Shown here piece after piece: positions 16,864 through 23,569 of a DNA stretch of 40,480 nucleotides; position 1 is the stretch's first letter, and each line of letters starts with the position of its first letter. The notes beneath the pieces are model-generated. The model searched no databases. It worked only from the letters and a program-made list of their open reading frames with translations, and was not told the DNA's origin. A program made the position numbers and the translations under genes. Location of the stretch: positions 1 through 40,480 of the forward strand of contig JAAVHX010000006.1 in the NCBI GenBank assembly GCA_014799475.1. The letters are read 5' to 3'. This stretch comes from Clostridiales bacterium. Its GTDB lineage: Bacteria; Bacillota; Clostridia; Oscillospirales; Oscillospiraceae.

Positions 16864-17655
16864 TCACGGTTTCCTCCCCACCATGATGGCCACCTCCTGG
16901 CGGGTGGCGTAGCTCTGGGGACGCTTGCCGTCGGTGACGCCCGCCGCCACGGCGGCGGCCAGCTCATCCTCCGCCCAGGCGGACGGGGGCAGCGCCGCCC
17001 GTTCCGCCTCGATCTTGGCGTACTCCTCCCGCACGATTTTGCGCACCTGTTCCTCGGTCATGTCGTCGTCCTCCTTCTCGTTGTCGGTGGGCGCCAGCGA
17101 CCAGTCAGGCCGCCCGTAGCCCTTGATGGTGGAATAGTTCAGCGGATACTTGCAGGAGCGCACCGCGCTGGGGTTCCCGGCGTTGCCCTCCTCTGTGTAA
17201 ACATAGCCGCCCTTTACCTCGGTCACAATGCCGGTGTGCCAGGTGCTCTTGGCGTCGCCGAAGAAGATCTGATCCCCCGGCTGGGGGCTGGTGAAGAACC
17301 GCCCCTTGGCCCTGTAATAGCTCAGGGAGTACCCTGTTCCGGCTCCCAGAGACTTGTCCGGCTGGCACAGCAGCTTCTGGGCCAGCTCCCGCCCAAAGGT
17401 CTGTACAAAGCACCAGTCCACGAACACGTCGCACCAGTCGAAGCCGTTTTTGCGCCCGTTGTAGAAGTCCCCCAGGGCGTCCAGGTCCCGGGCGAATTTG
17501 TTGTACTTCCCCCCGGCGTTGGCCTGGGGGTCGTCCAGCTGGGCGTTGCTCTTCTTGCCCAGATACCCGTTCTGGGCCTGGGCGGTGGCGATGAGCCGGG
17601 CAGCCGGTAGGCTACTTTCCCGGGCAGCCGCCAGGCTGCCTCCCGGAGCGGTCAC
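16864..17655 (-). CDS. CHAP-domain phage-type endolysin
   Basis: A 263-residue peptidoglycan hydrolase. The CHAP-like amidase/endopeptidase domain spans residues about 25-175: catalytic Cys in FDWCDVFVDWCF, His in STWHTGIVTEV, and PQPGDQIFF between them. The C-terminal part is an acidic linker, a helix (TEEQVRKIVREEYAKIEAER) and a putative cell-wall-binding segment (AWAEDELAAAVAAGVTDGKR). GTG 17655 overlaps the holin stop (GTGA), the usual coupling in lysis cassettes. Residues about 5-20 come from a tandem 24-bp repeat and look inserted between MTA and LIATAQAQNGYLGK, where the family normally starts. No signal peptide, so release depends on the holin. Confidence 0.88.
   Translation of the reverse strand: MTAPGGSLAAARESSLPAARLIATAQAQNGYLGKKSNAQLDDPQANAGGKYNKFARDLDALGDFYNGRKNGFDWCDVFVDWCFVQTFGRELAQKLLCQPDKSLGAGTGYSLSYYRAKGRFFTSPQPGDQIFFGDAKSTWHTGIVTEVKGGYVYTEEGNAGNPSAVRSCKYPLNYSTIKGYGRPDWSLAPTDNEKEDDDMTEEQVRKIVREEYAKIEAERAALPPSAWAEDELAAAVAAGVTDGKRPQSYATRQEVAIMVGRKP
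17597..17644. repeat. Tandem 24-bp palindromic repeat inside the endolysin 5' end
   Basis: Two adjacent 24-base units (17597-17620 and 17621-17644), identical at 19 positions, both starting CGGGCAGCCG. Each can fold as a hairpin (GGCAGCC/GGCTGCC in the second). Being eight codons long they keep the frame, adding two related octapeptides (GSLAAARE and SSLPAARL). Confidence 0.75.
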
Positions 17656-17858
17656 ATTTCCACCTCAGGCAGGCCCGCCACGCTGGTGAGCAGGGACAGC
17701 ACCCCGGCCAGCACCGTCGCGGACGCCACCACGGGCCAGTCCACGGCGGACAGCACCGCCGACGCGCCGATGGTGGCGATGGCGGTCTGTGCCATGGTCT
17801 TGACGGCCCGGATGACCGCCGCCCGTAGCCACTTCTTCATGTATTCGTTGCTTTTCAT
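17652..17858 (-). CDS. Phage holin, r1t type
   Basis: A 68-residue membrane protein with two hydrophobic segments (about residues 20-36 and 42-62) and the r1t-family pattern W-x-RAAVIRAVKTMAQTAIA followed by VLSLLTSVAGLPE. It would form the membrane lesion that lets the endolysin reach the wall. The start is ATG 17858, preceded by AAAGGAG; upstream in-frame starts reach into the XhlA-like gene without a ribosome site. It sits between the XhlA-like and endolysin genes. Confidence 0.88.
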   Translation of the reverse strand: MKSNEYMKKWLRAAVIRAVKTMAQTAIATIGASAVLSAVDWPVVASATVLAGVLSLLTSVAGLPEVEM

Positions 17859-17875
17859 TGGTAAATCTCCTTTCT

Positions 17876-18181
17876 TTACAGTCCGATCCTGGCCAGCAGG
17901 AACGCGATGACAGCGGCGCATACCGCCCAAACCGCCCGCTCCACCAGCCCCTCCCAGCGCCTGGCGGGCTTGGCCTGCTGGGCCTCCTGCCACGCCACCA
18001 CCTTATCAAGCTTTTCGTCCATCGCGGTGATTTTGGCGTCCAGCCTGGCGTTCCTCTCGATGTGAGACTCCCGCTCCTCATAGTACGTCTTGCGGAACGC
18101 CTCCTCCCGCTTCTGGCCGCGCTCCAGGGCCTCGATGCGGTGCAGGTAGGGGCAGGCGCCGTCATTGCAGCTTTCCGGCAT
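17876..18181 (-). CDS. XhlA-like lysis accessory protein
   Basis: A 101-residue protein: a short Cys-containing head (CNDGACPYLHRIEALE), a long charged coiled coil (residues about 15-70) and one C-terminal membrane helix (VWAVCAAVIAFLLARIGL). This layout is that of haemolysin XhlA-like phage proteins, which act with the holin. ATG 18181 follows AAGGAG. The order XhlA-like, holin, endolysin matches xhlA-xhlB-xlyA in the Bacillus PBSX element. No other phage gene is present on either side. Confidence 0.78.
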   Translation of the reverse strand: MPESCNDGACPYLHRIEALERGQKREEAFRKTYYEERESHIERNARLDAKITAMDEKLDKVVAWQEAQQAKPARRWEGLVERAVWAVCAAVIAFLLARIGL

Positions 18182-18221
18182 AACATCAGCTCCTTCGCCC
18201 TCCCCCGTCACGCGGCCTGTT

Positions 18222-18246
18222 GTTTCCCGTTTTTGGGAAACTTTTT
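18222..18246 (+). terminator. Terminator-like hairpin facing away from the lysis cassette
   Basis: GTTTCCC / GGGAAAC (18222-18228 and 18235-18241) followed by TTTTTG on the plus strand. No plus-strand gene lies upstream, so it may block antisense transcription or be an operator for the XhlA-like gene. Confidence 0.4.
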
Positions 18247-18276
18247 GTGAGGACAGCCTACCGCCGGCATAAAGCG

Positions 18277-18305
18277 GCCACGGGCAGCCTTCGGCTGCCC
18301 GTGGC
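18277..18305. repeat. Intergenic perfect palindrome with TTC loop
   Basis: A 13-bp perfect stem GCCACGGGCAGCC with its complement around a TTC loop. It has no U-tract on either side and shares its GGGCAGCC core with the repeat in the endolysin gene, so it looks like a dispersed palindromic element. Confidence 0.65.
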
Positions 18306-18332
18306 GCTTCAACTCAAAACATATTTCACACA

Positions 18333-18361
18333 TTTACATTCCCGCTCCGCCTTGGTATAAT
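18333..18361 (+). promoter_or_regulatory. Strong promoter upstream of the HAD phosphatase gene
   Basis: TTTACA (18333-18338), a 17-base spacer and a perfect TATAAT (18356-18361). The predicted start is near 18368, giving a leader of about 165 bases. Confidence 0.75.
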
Positions 18362-18367
18362 GGGATA

Positions 18368-18533
18368 AAAGGCCCGCCTTGCGGGAGGCCATGGGGCTCA
18401 CACCGTTGGAGTACCGCCGGAAATGGCGGGATATTGAGAATTGAGGGCAGAAATCAGATAGCTTTCCGGCGGACCTTATACTAAAATGATAGCCAAGGGG
18501 CGAATCTGATATTGCTTTGCGGAGGTATGCGGC
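18368..18533 (+). other. Structured 5' leader of unknown function
   Basis: The stretch from 18182 to 18533 has no gene; its second half is this leader. It contains a CCCGC-CTT-GCGGG hairpin (18373-18385) and a distant perfect 10-bp pair CCGCCGGAAA / TTTCCGGCGG (18414-18423 and 18463-18472). The second arm ends 60 bases before the ATG. No known riboswitch class was recognised. It could be a regulatory leader or a small RNA. Confidence 0.45.
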
Positions 18534-19307
18534 ATGGAGGTCAAAATCGTATTTTTTGACATCGACGGAACGCTGGTCGATATGGACAGGAAAGAAATTT
18601 CCGAAAAAACGCTGGAGGCATTGCGGCGGCTCAAGGAGAGGAATGTGATCCTCTGTATGGCCACGGGCCGAGGGCCCTTGACCCTGCCCCATTTTGACGG
18701 CGTGGAATTTGACGCGTTCCTCACCTTTAACGGCTCCTACTGTTATGACCGGGAGCAGACGATTTTCAGCACCCCCCTCCCGGCAGAAGATGTCAAAACC
18801 ATTCTGCAAAATGCCGCGTCCATCCACAGACCCGTTTCCATTGCCACAAAGGACAAAATGGTCGCCAACGGGAAGGATAAGGATTTGATCGAATACTACT
18901 CCTTCGCCAAGTGTGAGGTGAAGGTGTCAGACGAGTTTGCGGAGACGGTAAAAGGCGAGGTATATCAGATCATGCTGGGCTGCCGGAAAACCGACTATCC
19001 GTTGCTGCTCCGGGGGACCCGCCGCGCCAAGATAGCGGCATGGTGGGATCGGGCGGCAGACATTATCCCCGCCAACGGAGGTAAGGGCGCCGGGGTCCGG
19101 CAGATCCTATCCCATTATCACTTGGACAGGTCCTCCGCCCTTGCCTTTGGGGACGGGGACAACGACATTGAAATGCTCCAGGCCGTAGGCCGCGGCGTCG
19201 CGATGGGAAACGCCTCGGAGCGGCTGAAGGCGGTGGCGGACGACATATGCGGCCATGTGGCGGAGGACGGCGTTTATCACTACTGCCTTTCCCGTGGCCT
19301 TTTGTAA
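18534..19307 (+). CDS. Cof-type HAD-IIB phosphatase
   Basis: A 257-residue phosphatase of the HAD superfamily, subclass IIB, probably acting on a sugar phosphate or cofactor phosphate. Motif I FFDIDGTLVD has the two catalytic Asp at positions 9 and 11; motif II is ATGRG; motif III Lys is in PANGGKGAGVRQIL; motif IV is FGDGDNDIEML. The cap domain lies between residues about 80 and 185. ATG 18534 follows GGAGG. It has its own strong promoter and long leader, and a terminator about 150 bases downstream. The substrate cannot be read from the sequence. Confidence 0.92.
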   Translation: MEVKIVFFDIDGTLVDMDRKEISEKTLEALRRLKERNVILCMATGRGPLTLPHFDGVEFDAFLTFNGSYCYDREQTIFSTPLPAEDVKTILQNAASIHRPVSIATKDKMVANGKDKDLIEYYSFAKCEVKVSDEFAETVKGEVYQIMLGCRKTDYPLLLRGTRRAKIAAWWDRAADIIPANGGKGAGVRQILSHYHLDRSSALAFGDGDNDIEMLQAVGRGVAMGNASERLKAVADDICGHVAEDGVYHYCLSRGLL

Positions 19308-19456
19308 GATGACGTCCTCCTCATCATCGGGGGCGGTATCGACAGAATACGGAACAAATTGAACGCGTAATCAAATATGCCGGGGGTTTTTAAGAAAGCG
19401 GAGGAAGCCCGCGTCTCAAAGCAGGGCCTGCGTCAGGGCACATATGCTAACAAGAG

Positions 19457-19488
19457 AACGTCCCGCCGGGAGGCGGGACGTTTCGTTT
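19457..19488 (+). terminator. Terminator between the HAD and spore-surface genes
   Basis: An 11-bp stem AACGTCCCGCC / GGCGGGACGTT (19457-19467 and 19472-19482) followed by TCGTTTG. It may also terminate the minus-strand gene ending at 19531. The remainder of 19308-19530 shows no gene. Confidence 0.7.
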
Positions 19489-19530
19489 GCCTGCCGTGCG
19501 CTGCCAGCTCTGCTGAACGCGTCCATTGCC

Positions 19531-20316
19531 CTAGAGTTCAAAAATGCTGAGGGACGCCTGCTCCACAAGCAGGCTGTCCCCGTAATCCAGAAGCAGGGAG
19601 AGGCCGGCGCGGGGCGGCGGGCACGCCTGGGGAAAGAGCACGGCGGAGCAATGCAGCGTCAAGGGTTCACACTCCAGTCCGTTCACCGAAAAATAGAGGG
19701 GCAGGACCTCCGAGAAGGCGTCGCAGGGGGTGAGCCTGACGCGGACGGCCCCCGCGCTGTCCCCGCAGTAAGGGCCGCGGACGTTTATGGTGTAATTCAG
19801 CCCATAGGCTTTGACCGGATCCAGCTCCACCAGCGCCGGGTTTTCCTCATCCAAACGGATGCCGCGGCCCCGCTGGCCCTGGCACCGCCAGGACAGGAGA
19901 TAGCCGTCGTCCCAGGTGAACCTCTCGCACCGGCTGGCAAGATGTATAGCGCTTTCCCGGCAGCAGGGCGGCTCGCCGGGGTGGCCCGGAGGGCAGGGGC
20001 GGGGCGGCTCCGGCGCGGGCTTGCGGCCGCTGGCCTCCAATGCCTTTTCCAGCTTCCCTTTCAGCAGCATCTGGCTCTGCATCACGGTGTCCAGCAGCGC
20101 CGCCGCGCTCTTGTTGACCGCCAGGATCTCCTGGGTGCTGGCGCAGGGCCCGCGGCTTCCCGGCAGCGTGCCCAGGATGTATTGCAGCTTCTCGCCCTCG
20201 GCGTTGACGATGTGGCTGAGGGCCAGCTCCTCCATGGCGATGGAGGCGATGATCATGGTGAGCGCCTCATCTTTTGTCATATCCGCCCCGCAGGGGGGAA
20301 ATGAAGGCATAGACAT
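19531..20316 (-). CDS. Spore-surface-like protein sharing the N-terminal domain of the collagen-like paralogues
   Basis: A 261-residue protein. Residues 1-100 match the two collagen-like proteins transcribed divergently (MSMPSFPP start, then IIASIAMEELALSHIVNAEG and [12 protein letters not shown]), a domain I associate with exosporium or spore-surface proteins of Clostridia. The collagen repeat is replaced by a short Pro/Cys-rich linker (PAPEPPRPCPPGHPGEPPCC), and the C-terminal 140 residues are a different beta-rich domain with several Cys. ATG 20316 is preceded by GGGAG. The N-terminal domain probably targets or assembles the protein on the spore. The function of its C-terminus is unknown. 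Confidence 0.75.
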   Translation of the reverse strand: MSMPSFPPCGADMTKDEALTMIIASIAMEELALSHIVNAEGEKLQYILGTLPGSRGPCASTQEILAVNKSAAALLDTVMQSQMLLKGKLEKALEASGRKPAPEPPRPCPPGHPGEPPCCRESAIHLASRCERFTWDDGYLLSWRCQGQRGRGIRLDEENPALVELDPVKAYGLNYTINVRGPYCGDSAGAVRVRLTPCDAFSEVLPLYFSVNGLECEPLTLHCSAVLFPQACPPPRAGLSLLLDYGDSLLVEQASLSIFEL

Positions 20317-20429
20317 AGTTCTTGACTCCCATCACCGCTCCGTTTCAAGCGGTGGACGTACGGCGCGGCTGTCCGCGCCGCCAGTCCATTTTATGCGCCC
20401 GGCCCCCTGTTGGGGAATGTCGAAATCAG

Positions 20430-20459
20430 GAACCCGTCAAACCGTGGGCACATACCATA
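20430..20459 (+). promoter_or_regulatory. Sigma-K-like sporulation promoter of the collagen-like genes
   Basis: GAACC (20430-20434), a 16-base spacer and CATACCATA (20451-20459), an exact fit to the known sigma-K pattern gmACm-N16-CATAnnnTA. The expected start near 20466 is about 68 bases before the ATG. Late mother-cell expression fits a spore-coat or exosporium role. Confidence 0.6.
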
Positions 20460-20533
20460 TATCAGGCGCCTGCCGGGGCCGGAACCTCCGGCCTGACGTC
20501 CGGCCCGGCGCCGTCTGGAAAGGAGTTATGTCC

Positions 20534-21367
20534 ATGTCTATGCCCAGCTTTCCCGCTGTTGACCCCCAGATCGACCGGGAAGACGCAGTGAATCAGATCC
20601 TGTCCTCCATCGCCATGGAGGAGCTGGGTCTCAGCCATATTTTAAACGCCGAGGGCGAGAAGCTCCAATATATCCTGGGCACCCTGCCCGGGCTCAGCGG
20701 CCCCCCGGCCACCGTCAGCGACGTGCTGGCGGCCAACGAGAGCGTGCGCGGCCTGCTGGAGACCACCGTCCAGAACCAGCTCTTCCTGAGGGCGAAGATG
20801 CAGGGCGCTTTGGAGGCGTCCCAGATGCAGGGGGCCACCGGCGCCACCGGCGCCACCGGCCCTGCCGGCCCCGCGGGCGGCCCCACCGGCCCCACCGGCC
20901 CCACCGGCGCCACCGGTGCTATCGGCGCCACCGGGCCCATCGGGCCCACCGGCGTCAACGTGACCGCCACCTCCGCCTTTGCCGCCAACACCAGCGGCAC
21001 AGTGCTGGCGGTGGTGGTGGCGGGCGTACTCGTCCCCCTGCCCGATGCCCAGGTGCTGCCCGCCGACATCACGGCCAATCCCGGCAGCACCGTATTCACG
21101 GTGAACACCGCCGGGCGCTACCGCCTGTCTTATGAGGTGAACACCACCGCGGCCCTGGCCGCCGGAACCGCCCTGGTCATCAACGGCACCGCGAACACGG
21201 CGTCCACCATCGCGCCGCTGGTGTCCCTCAGCCACTTCTCCAATGAGATCATGCTGGATCTGGCCGCCGGCGCCACCGTATCCCTGCGTATGTTCGGGAT
21301 CGTGTCCGCCGCCACGCTGCTTCCGGGCTCCGCGGGCGCTTCCCTGATGATCACCCGCCTGAGCTGA
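20534..21367 (+). CDS. BclA-like collagen-repeat spore-surface glycoprotein 1
   Basis: A 277-residue protein in three parts: the shared N-terminal domain (residues 1-98, with [20 protein letters not shown]), about 14 Gly-X-Y triplets ([16 protein letters not shown] onward to GPIGPTG, one break at GGPTG), and a BclA-type C-terminal jelly-roll-like domain (about residues 140-277) beginning [15 protein letters not shown]. Thr at the Y or X positions of GPT and GAT triplets offers O-glycosylation sites. ATG 20534 is chosen: it is eight bases after AAAGGAG and gives the MSMPSF start shared with the paralogue; 20528 and 20540 are alternatives. It is first in an operon with a second copy and a glycosyltransferase, behind a sigma-K-like promoter. 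Confidence 0.85.
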   Translation: MSMPSFPAVDPQIDREDAVNQILSSIAMEELGLSHILNAEGEKLQYILGTLPGLSGPPATVSDVLAANESVRGLLETTVQNQLFLRAKMQGALEASQMQGATGATGATGPAGPAGGPTGPTGPTGATGAIGATGPIGPTGVNVTATSAFAANTSGTVLAVVVAGVLVPLPDAQVLPADITANPGSTVFTVNTAGRYRLSYEVNTTAALAAGTALVINGTANTASTIAPLVSLSHFSNEIMLDLAAGATVSLRMFGIVSAATLLPGSAGASLMITRLS

Positions 21368-21381
21368 GGAGGTGCACCGGT

Positions 21382-22218
21382 ATGTCGCAGCCCAATTTTC
21401 CCATTATCGACCCTCCCCTGACCCGGGACGGGAGCGTCAATGAGATCATCGCCTCCATCGCCGCCGAGGAGCTGAGCCTGAGCCACATTCTGAACGCCGA
21501 GGGCGAAAAGCTGCAATTCGTCCTGGGCACCCTGCCTGGGCTCAGCGGCGGCGCGGATATTGAGGATGTTTTGAACGTCAACAAAAGCGTCCAGCGGATG
21601 CTGGACGAGGTCGGTCAGCAACAGATGCTGCTGGCCACAAAGCTGAACGCGGCCCTGGCCGCGCCGGTATTCGCCGGCCCCACCGGGGCGACGGGCGCCA
21701 CCGGCCCCACCGGATCCTTCACCGGGGCGACTGGCCCCACCGGGCCCACCGGCCCGGACGGCCCGGACGGCCCCGCCGGCCCCACCGGGCCCACCGGCCC
21801 CAACCCCACGGCAACGGCGGGCTTTGCCGCCAACACGGTGGGCACCAGCCTGACCATAGCCCTGGGCGGCACTCCCATCCCCCTGCCCAGCGCCCAGGTG
21901 CTCTCGGCGGACATCACCCCCAACCCGGGGAACACCGTGTTTACCGTGGCCACCGCCGGGCGATACCGCATCTCCTACCATGTGAACACCACGGTGGCCC
22001 TGCTGATGGGCAGCCGGCTGGTCATCAACGGGGTGAACAACACCGCGTCCACCATCGCGCCGGTGCTGTCCACCTCCAACTTTGAGAACGAGATCGAGGT
22101 CAACCTGACCGCGGGCTCCACCGTCTCTCTCCAGCTCTACCCCCTTGTGCTGGCCGGGGTGGCGGCATTGATCAGCGGCGGCGCGGGCGCATCCCTGATG
22201 ATCATCCGGCTGAGCTGA
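21382..22218 (+). CDS. BclA-like collagen-repeat spore-surface glycoprotein 2
   Basis: A 278-residue paralogue of the preceding gene with the same three-part plan: N-terminal domain ([14 protein letters not shown], then [20 protein letters not shown]), Gly-X-Y repeats with a non-collagen break at GSFTGA and two GPD triplets, and a C-terminal domain starting [17 protein letters not shown]. The two C-terminal domains align throughout, ending in ASLMITRLS and [12 protein letters not shown] 21382 follows GAGGAGGTG, 14 bases after the upstream stop, so they are co-transcribed. The pair probably forms trimers on the spore surface, as BclA does. A gene duplication is evident. Confidence 0.85.
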   Translation: MSQPNFPIIDPPLTRDGSVNEIIASIAAEELSLSHILNAEGEKLQFVLGTLPGLSGGADIEDVLNVNKSVQRMLDEVGQQQMLLATKLNAALAAPVFAGPTGATGATGPTGSFTGATGPTGPTGPDGPDGPAGPTGPTGPNPTATAGFAANTVGTSLTIALGGTPIPLPSAQVLSADITPNPGNTVFTVATAGRYRISYHVNTTVALLMGSRLVINGVNNTASTIAPVLSTSNFENEIEVNLTAGSTVSLQLYPLVLAGVAALISGGAGASLMIIRLS

Positions 22219-22242
22219 CCGGAACGCCCCTGACAGTGCAAT

Positions 22243-22271
22243 GGCTTCCCCGCCCAACCGGCGGGGAAGCC
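22243..22271 (+). terminator. Hairpin between collagen gene 2 and the glycosyltransferase
   Basis: A perfect 12-bp stem (GGCTTCCCCGCC, 22243-22254, with 22260-22271) around a five-base loop. It lacks a U-tract, so it is more likely an attenuator or RNA-stability element tuning expression of the glycosyltransferase than a full stop. Confidence 0.5.
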
Positions 22272-22292
22272 AAACTTAAAAGGAGGATGCCT

Positions 22293-23372
22293 ATGATTAC
22301 GGTCAGCCTGTGCATGATCGTAAAAAATGAGGAGGACGTGCTGAGCCGCTGCCTGGAGAGTGTGGAGGATCTGGTGGATGAGATCATCATCGTTGACACC
22401 GGCTCCACCGACCACACCCGGGAGATCGCGGGGCGGTTCACCGACCGGGTATACGACTTCACCTGGATCAACGACTTCGCGGCCGCCCGGAACTACGCCT
22501 TTTCCCTGGCGGAGAAGGACTACTGTATGTGGCTGGACGCGGACGACGTGATCTTAGAGGCGGACCGGGCCGCGCTCCGGGTGTTAAAGGAGACGCTGGA
22601 GCCCGACGTCTGCGTGGTCATGGCCAAATACGACACGGGGTTCGATGAAAACGGGAACGTGACCTTTTCCTATTTCCGGGAGCGGCTCATCAAAAACCAC
22701 ACCGGGATGCGCTGGGAGGGCGCGGTGCACGAGGCCATCGCCCCGGTGGGCCGGGTGCTCTACAGCCAGTTCGCCGTCACCCACCGCAAGCTGCGCCCCT
22801 CCGACCCGGACAGGAACCTGCTGATCTACGAAACGCAGCTGGAGCAGGGCGTGAAGCTGGAACCCCGGCAGCAGTTTTATTACGGGCGGGAGCTGTATTA
22901 CCACCAGCGCTACGCCCAGGCCGTCCAGGTCCTTGAGGATTTTCTGGACGAGGGCCGGGGCTGGATGGAGAATAACATCGACGCCTGCTGCCACTGCGCC
23001 TACTGCTATGAGCGCATGGAGCAGCCGGAGCGGGCGCTGCAATCGCTGCTGCGCAGCTTTGCCTATGACCGGCCCAGGGCCGAGGTATGCTGCGAGCTGG
23101 GGCGCTGGTTTTTCCAGCGGGAGCAGATGTCCCTGGCCGCCTATTGGTACTCGCTGGCCCTGACCTGCCCCCGGGACGACCGCCGGGGCGGGTTTATCTC
23201 CCCCGACTGCTACGGTTACCTGCCCTGCATCCAGCTGTGCGTCTGCTACAGCCGCCTGGGCGATCTGGAGCGGGCGGAGCGGATGAACGAGCTGGCCGCC
23301 TCCTTCAAGCCGGACGCGGCCTCGGTCCTGCATAACCGGGCTTATTTCCAAAGCCTGGCGGCGGGGCGGTAA
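22293..23372 (+). CDS. Family 2 glycosyltransferase with C-terminal TPR-like region
   Basis: A 359-residue cytoplasmic GT2 enzyme. The GT-A fold shows TVSLCMIVKNEEDVLSRCLE, the nucleotide-sugar strand EIIIVDTGSTDHT, and the metal-binding DAD in YCMWLDADDVIL. From about residue 190 the sequence is made of helical TPR-like repeats (YGRELYYHQRYAQAVQVLED, then AYCYERMEQPERALQSLLRS). This GT2-TPR arrangement is known in bacterial glycosyltransferases that modify proteins. It follows the two collagen-like genes with 74 bases between, so glycosylation of their Thr-rich repeats is the natural inference. ATG 22293 lies six bases after AGGAGG; ATG 22287 is too close. Confidence 0.87.
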   Translation: MITVSLCMIVKNEEDVLSRCLESVEDLVDEIIIVDTGSTDHTREIAGRFTDRVYDFTWINDFAAARNYAFSLAEKDYCMWLDADDVILEADRAALRVLKETLEPDVCVVMAKYDTGFDENGNVTFSYFRERLIKNHTGMRWEGAVHEAIAPVGRVLYSQFAVTHRKLRPSDPDRNLLIYETQLEQGVKLEPRQQFYYGRELYYHQRYAQAVQVLEDFLDEGRGWMENNIDACCHCAYCYERMEQPERALQSLLRSFAYDRPRAEVCCELGRWFFQREQMSLAAYWYSLALTCPRDDRRGGFISPDCYGYLPCIQLCVCYSRLGDLERAERMNELAASFKPDAASVLHNRAYFQSLAAGR

Positions 23373-23405
23373 CGGCTCAGCCCTGACGGGCCGCGTGCCA
23401 AACAG

Positions 23406-23446
23406 CCGCCGGATCGTGAAACTGTCACGGTCCGGCGGTGTTTTTA
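23406..23446 (+). terminator. Intrinsic terminator of the spore-surface operon
   Basis: A 14-bp stem with one G-U pair (23406-23419 and 23425-23438) followed by TGTTTTTATC. Confidence 0.9.
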
Positions 23447-23470
23447 TCCTCTTTTTTGGAGAAATTGAAA

Positions 23471-23499
23471 TTGACAAACGGGTGCTGTCCGTGTATGAT
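23471..23499 (+). promoter_or_regulatory. Promoter of the degV-marR operon
   Basis: A perfect TTGACA (23471-23476), a 17-base spacer and TATGAT (23494-23499); the transcript should start near 23506, inside the first operator box. Confidence 0.82.
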
Positions 23500-23501
23500 A
23501 C

Positions 23502-23546
23502 TTTGAAAGTCAAACTATTTGAACACCAAACTATTTGACCGTCAAA
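23502..23546 (+). promoter_or_regulatory. Two FabT-like operator boxes
   Basis: Two perfect inverted repeats TTTGA-AAG-TCAAA (23502-23514) and TTTGA-CCG-TCAAA (23534-23546), centres 32 bp apart, about three helical turns. A 12-base direct repeat CAAACTATTTGA lies between and across them (23511-23522, 23527-23538). The half-site is that known for FabT-type MarR repressors, and such a regulator is encoded second in the operon, so autoregulation is likely. Confidence 0.7.
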
Positions 23547-23569
23547 ATATCTGCGAGGAGTTGTCTGCT

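Noticed and set aside
16864-18181. An integrated prophage
   Set aside because: Only three lysis genes are present; no structural, replication or integration genes and no att-like repeats were seen.
19308-19370. A 19-codon in-frame continuation after the HAD stop (DDVLLIIGGGIDRI)
   Set aside because: It looks a little like a B12-binding-domain fragment, but it is too short, with no second segment, to call a gene remnant.
20387-20411. A sigma-K promoter for the minus-strand spore gene (CATAAAATG)
   Set aside because: One mismatch in the -10 and the only AAC upstream is 13 bases away instead of about 16.
20829-20960. Short G/C-rich repeats resembling a CRISPR or minisatellite array
   Set aside because: They are 9-base collagen triplet codons (Gly-X-Y) within a gene, without spacers.
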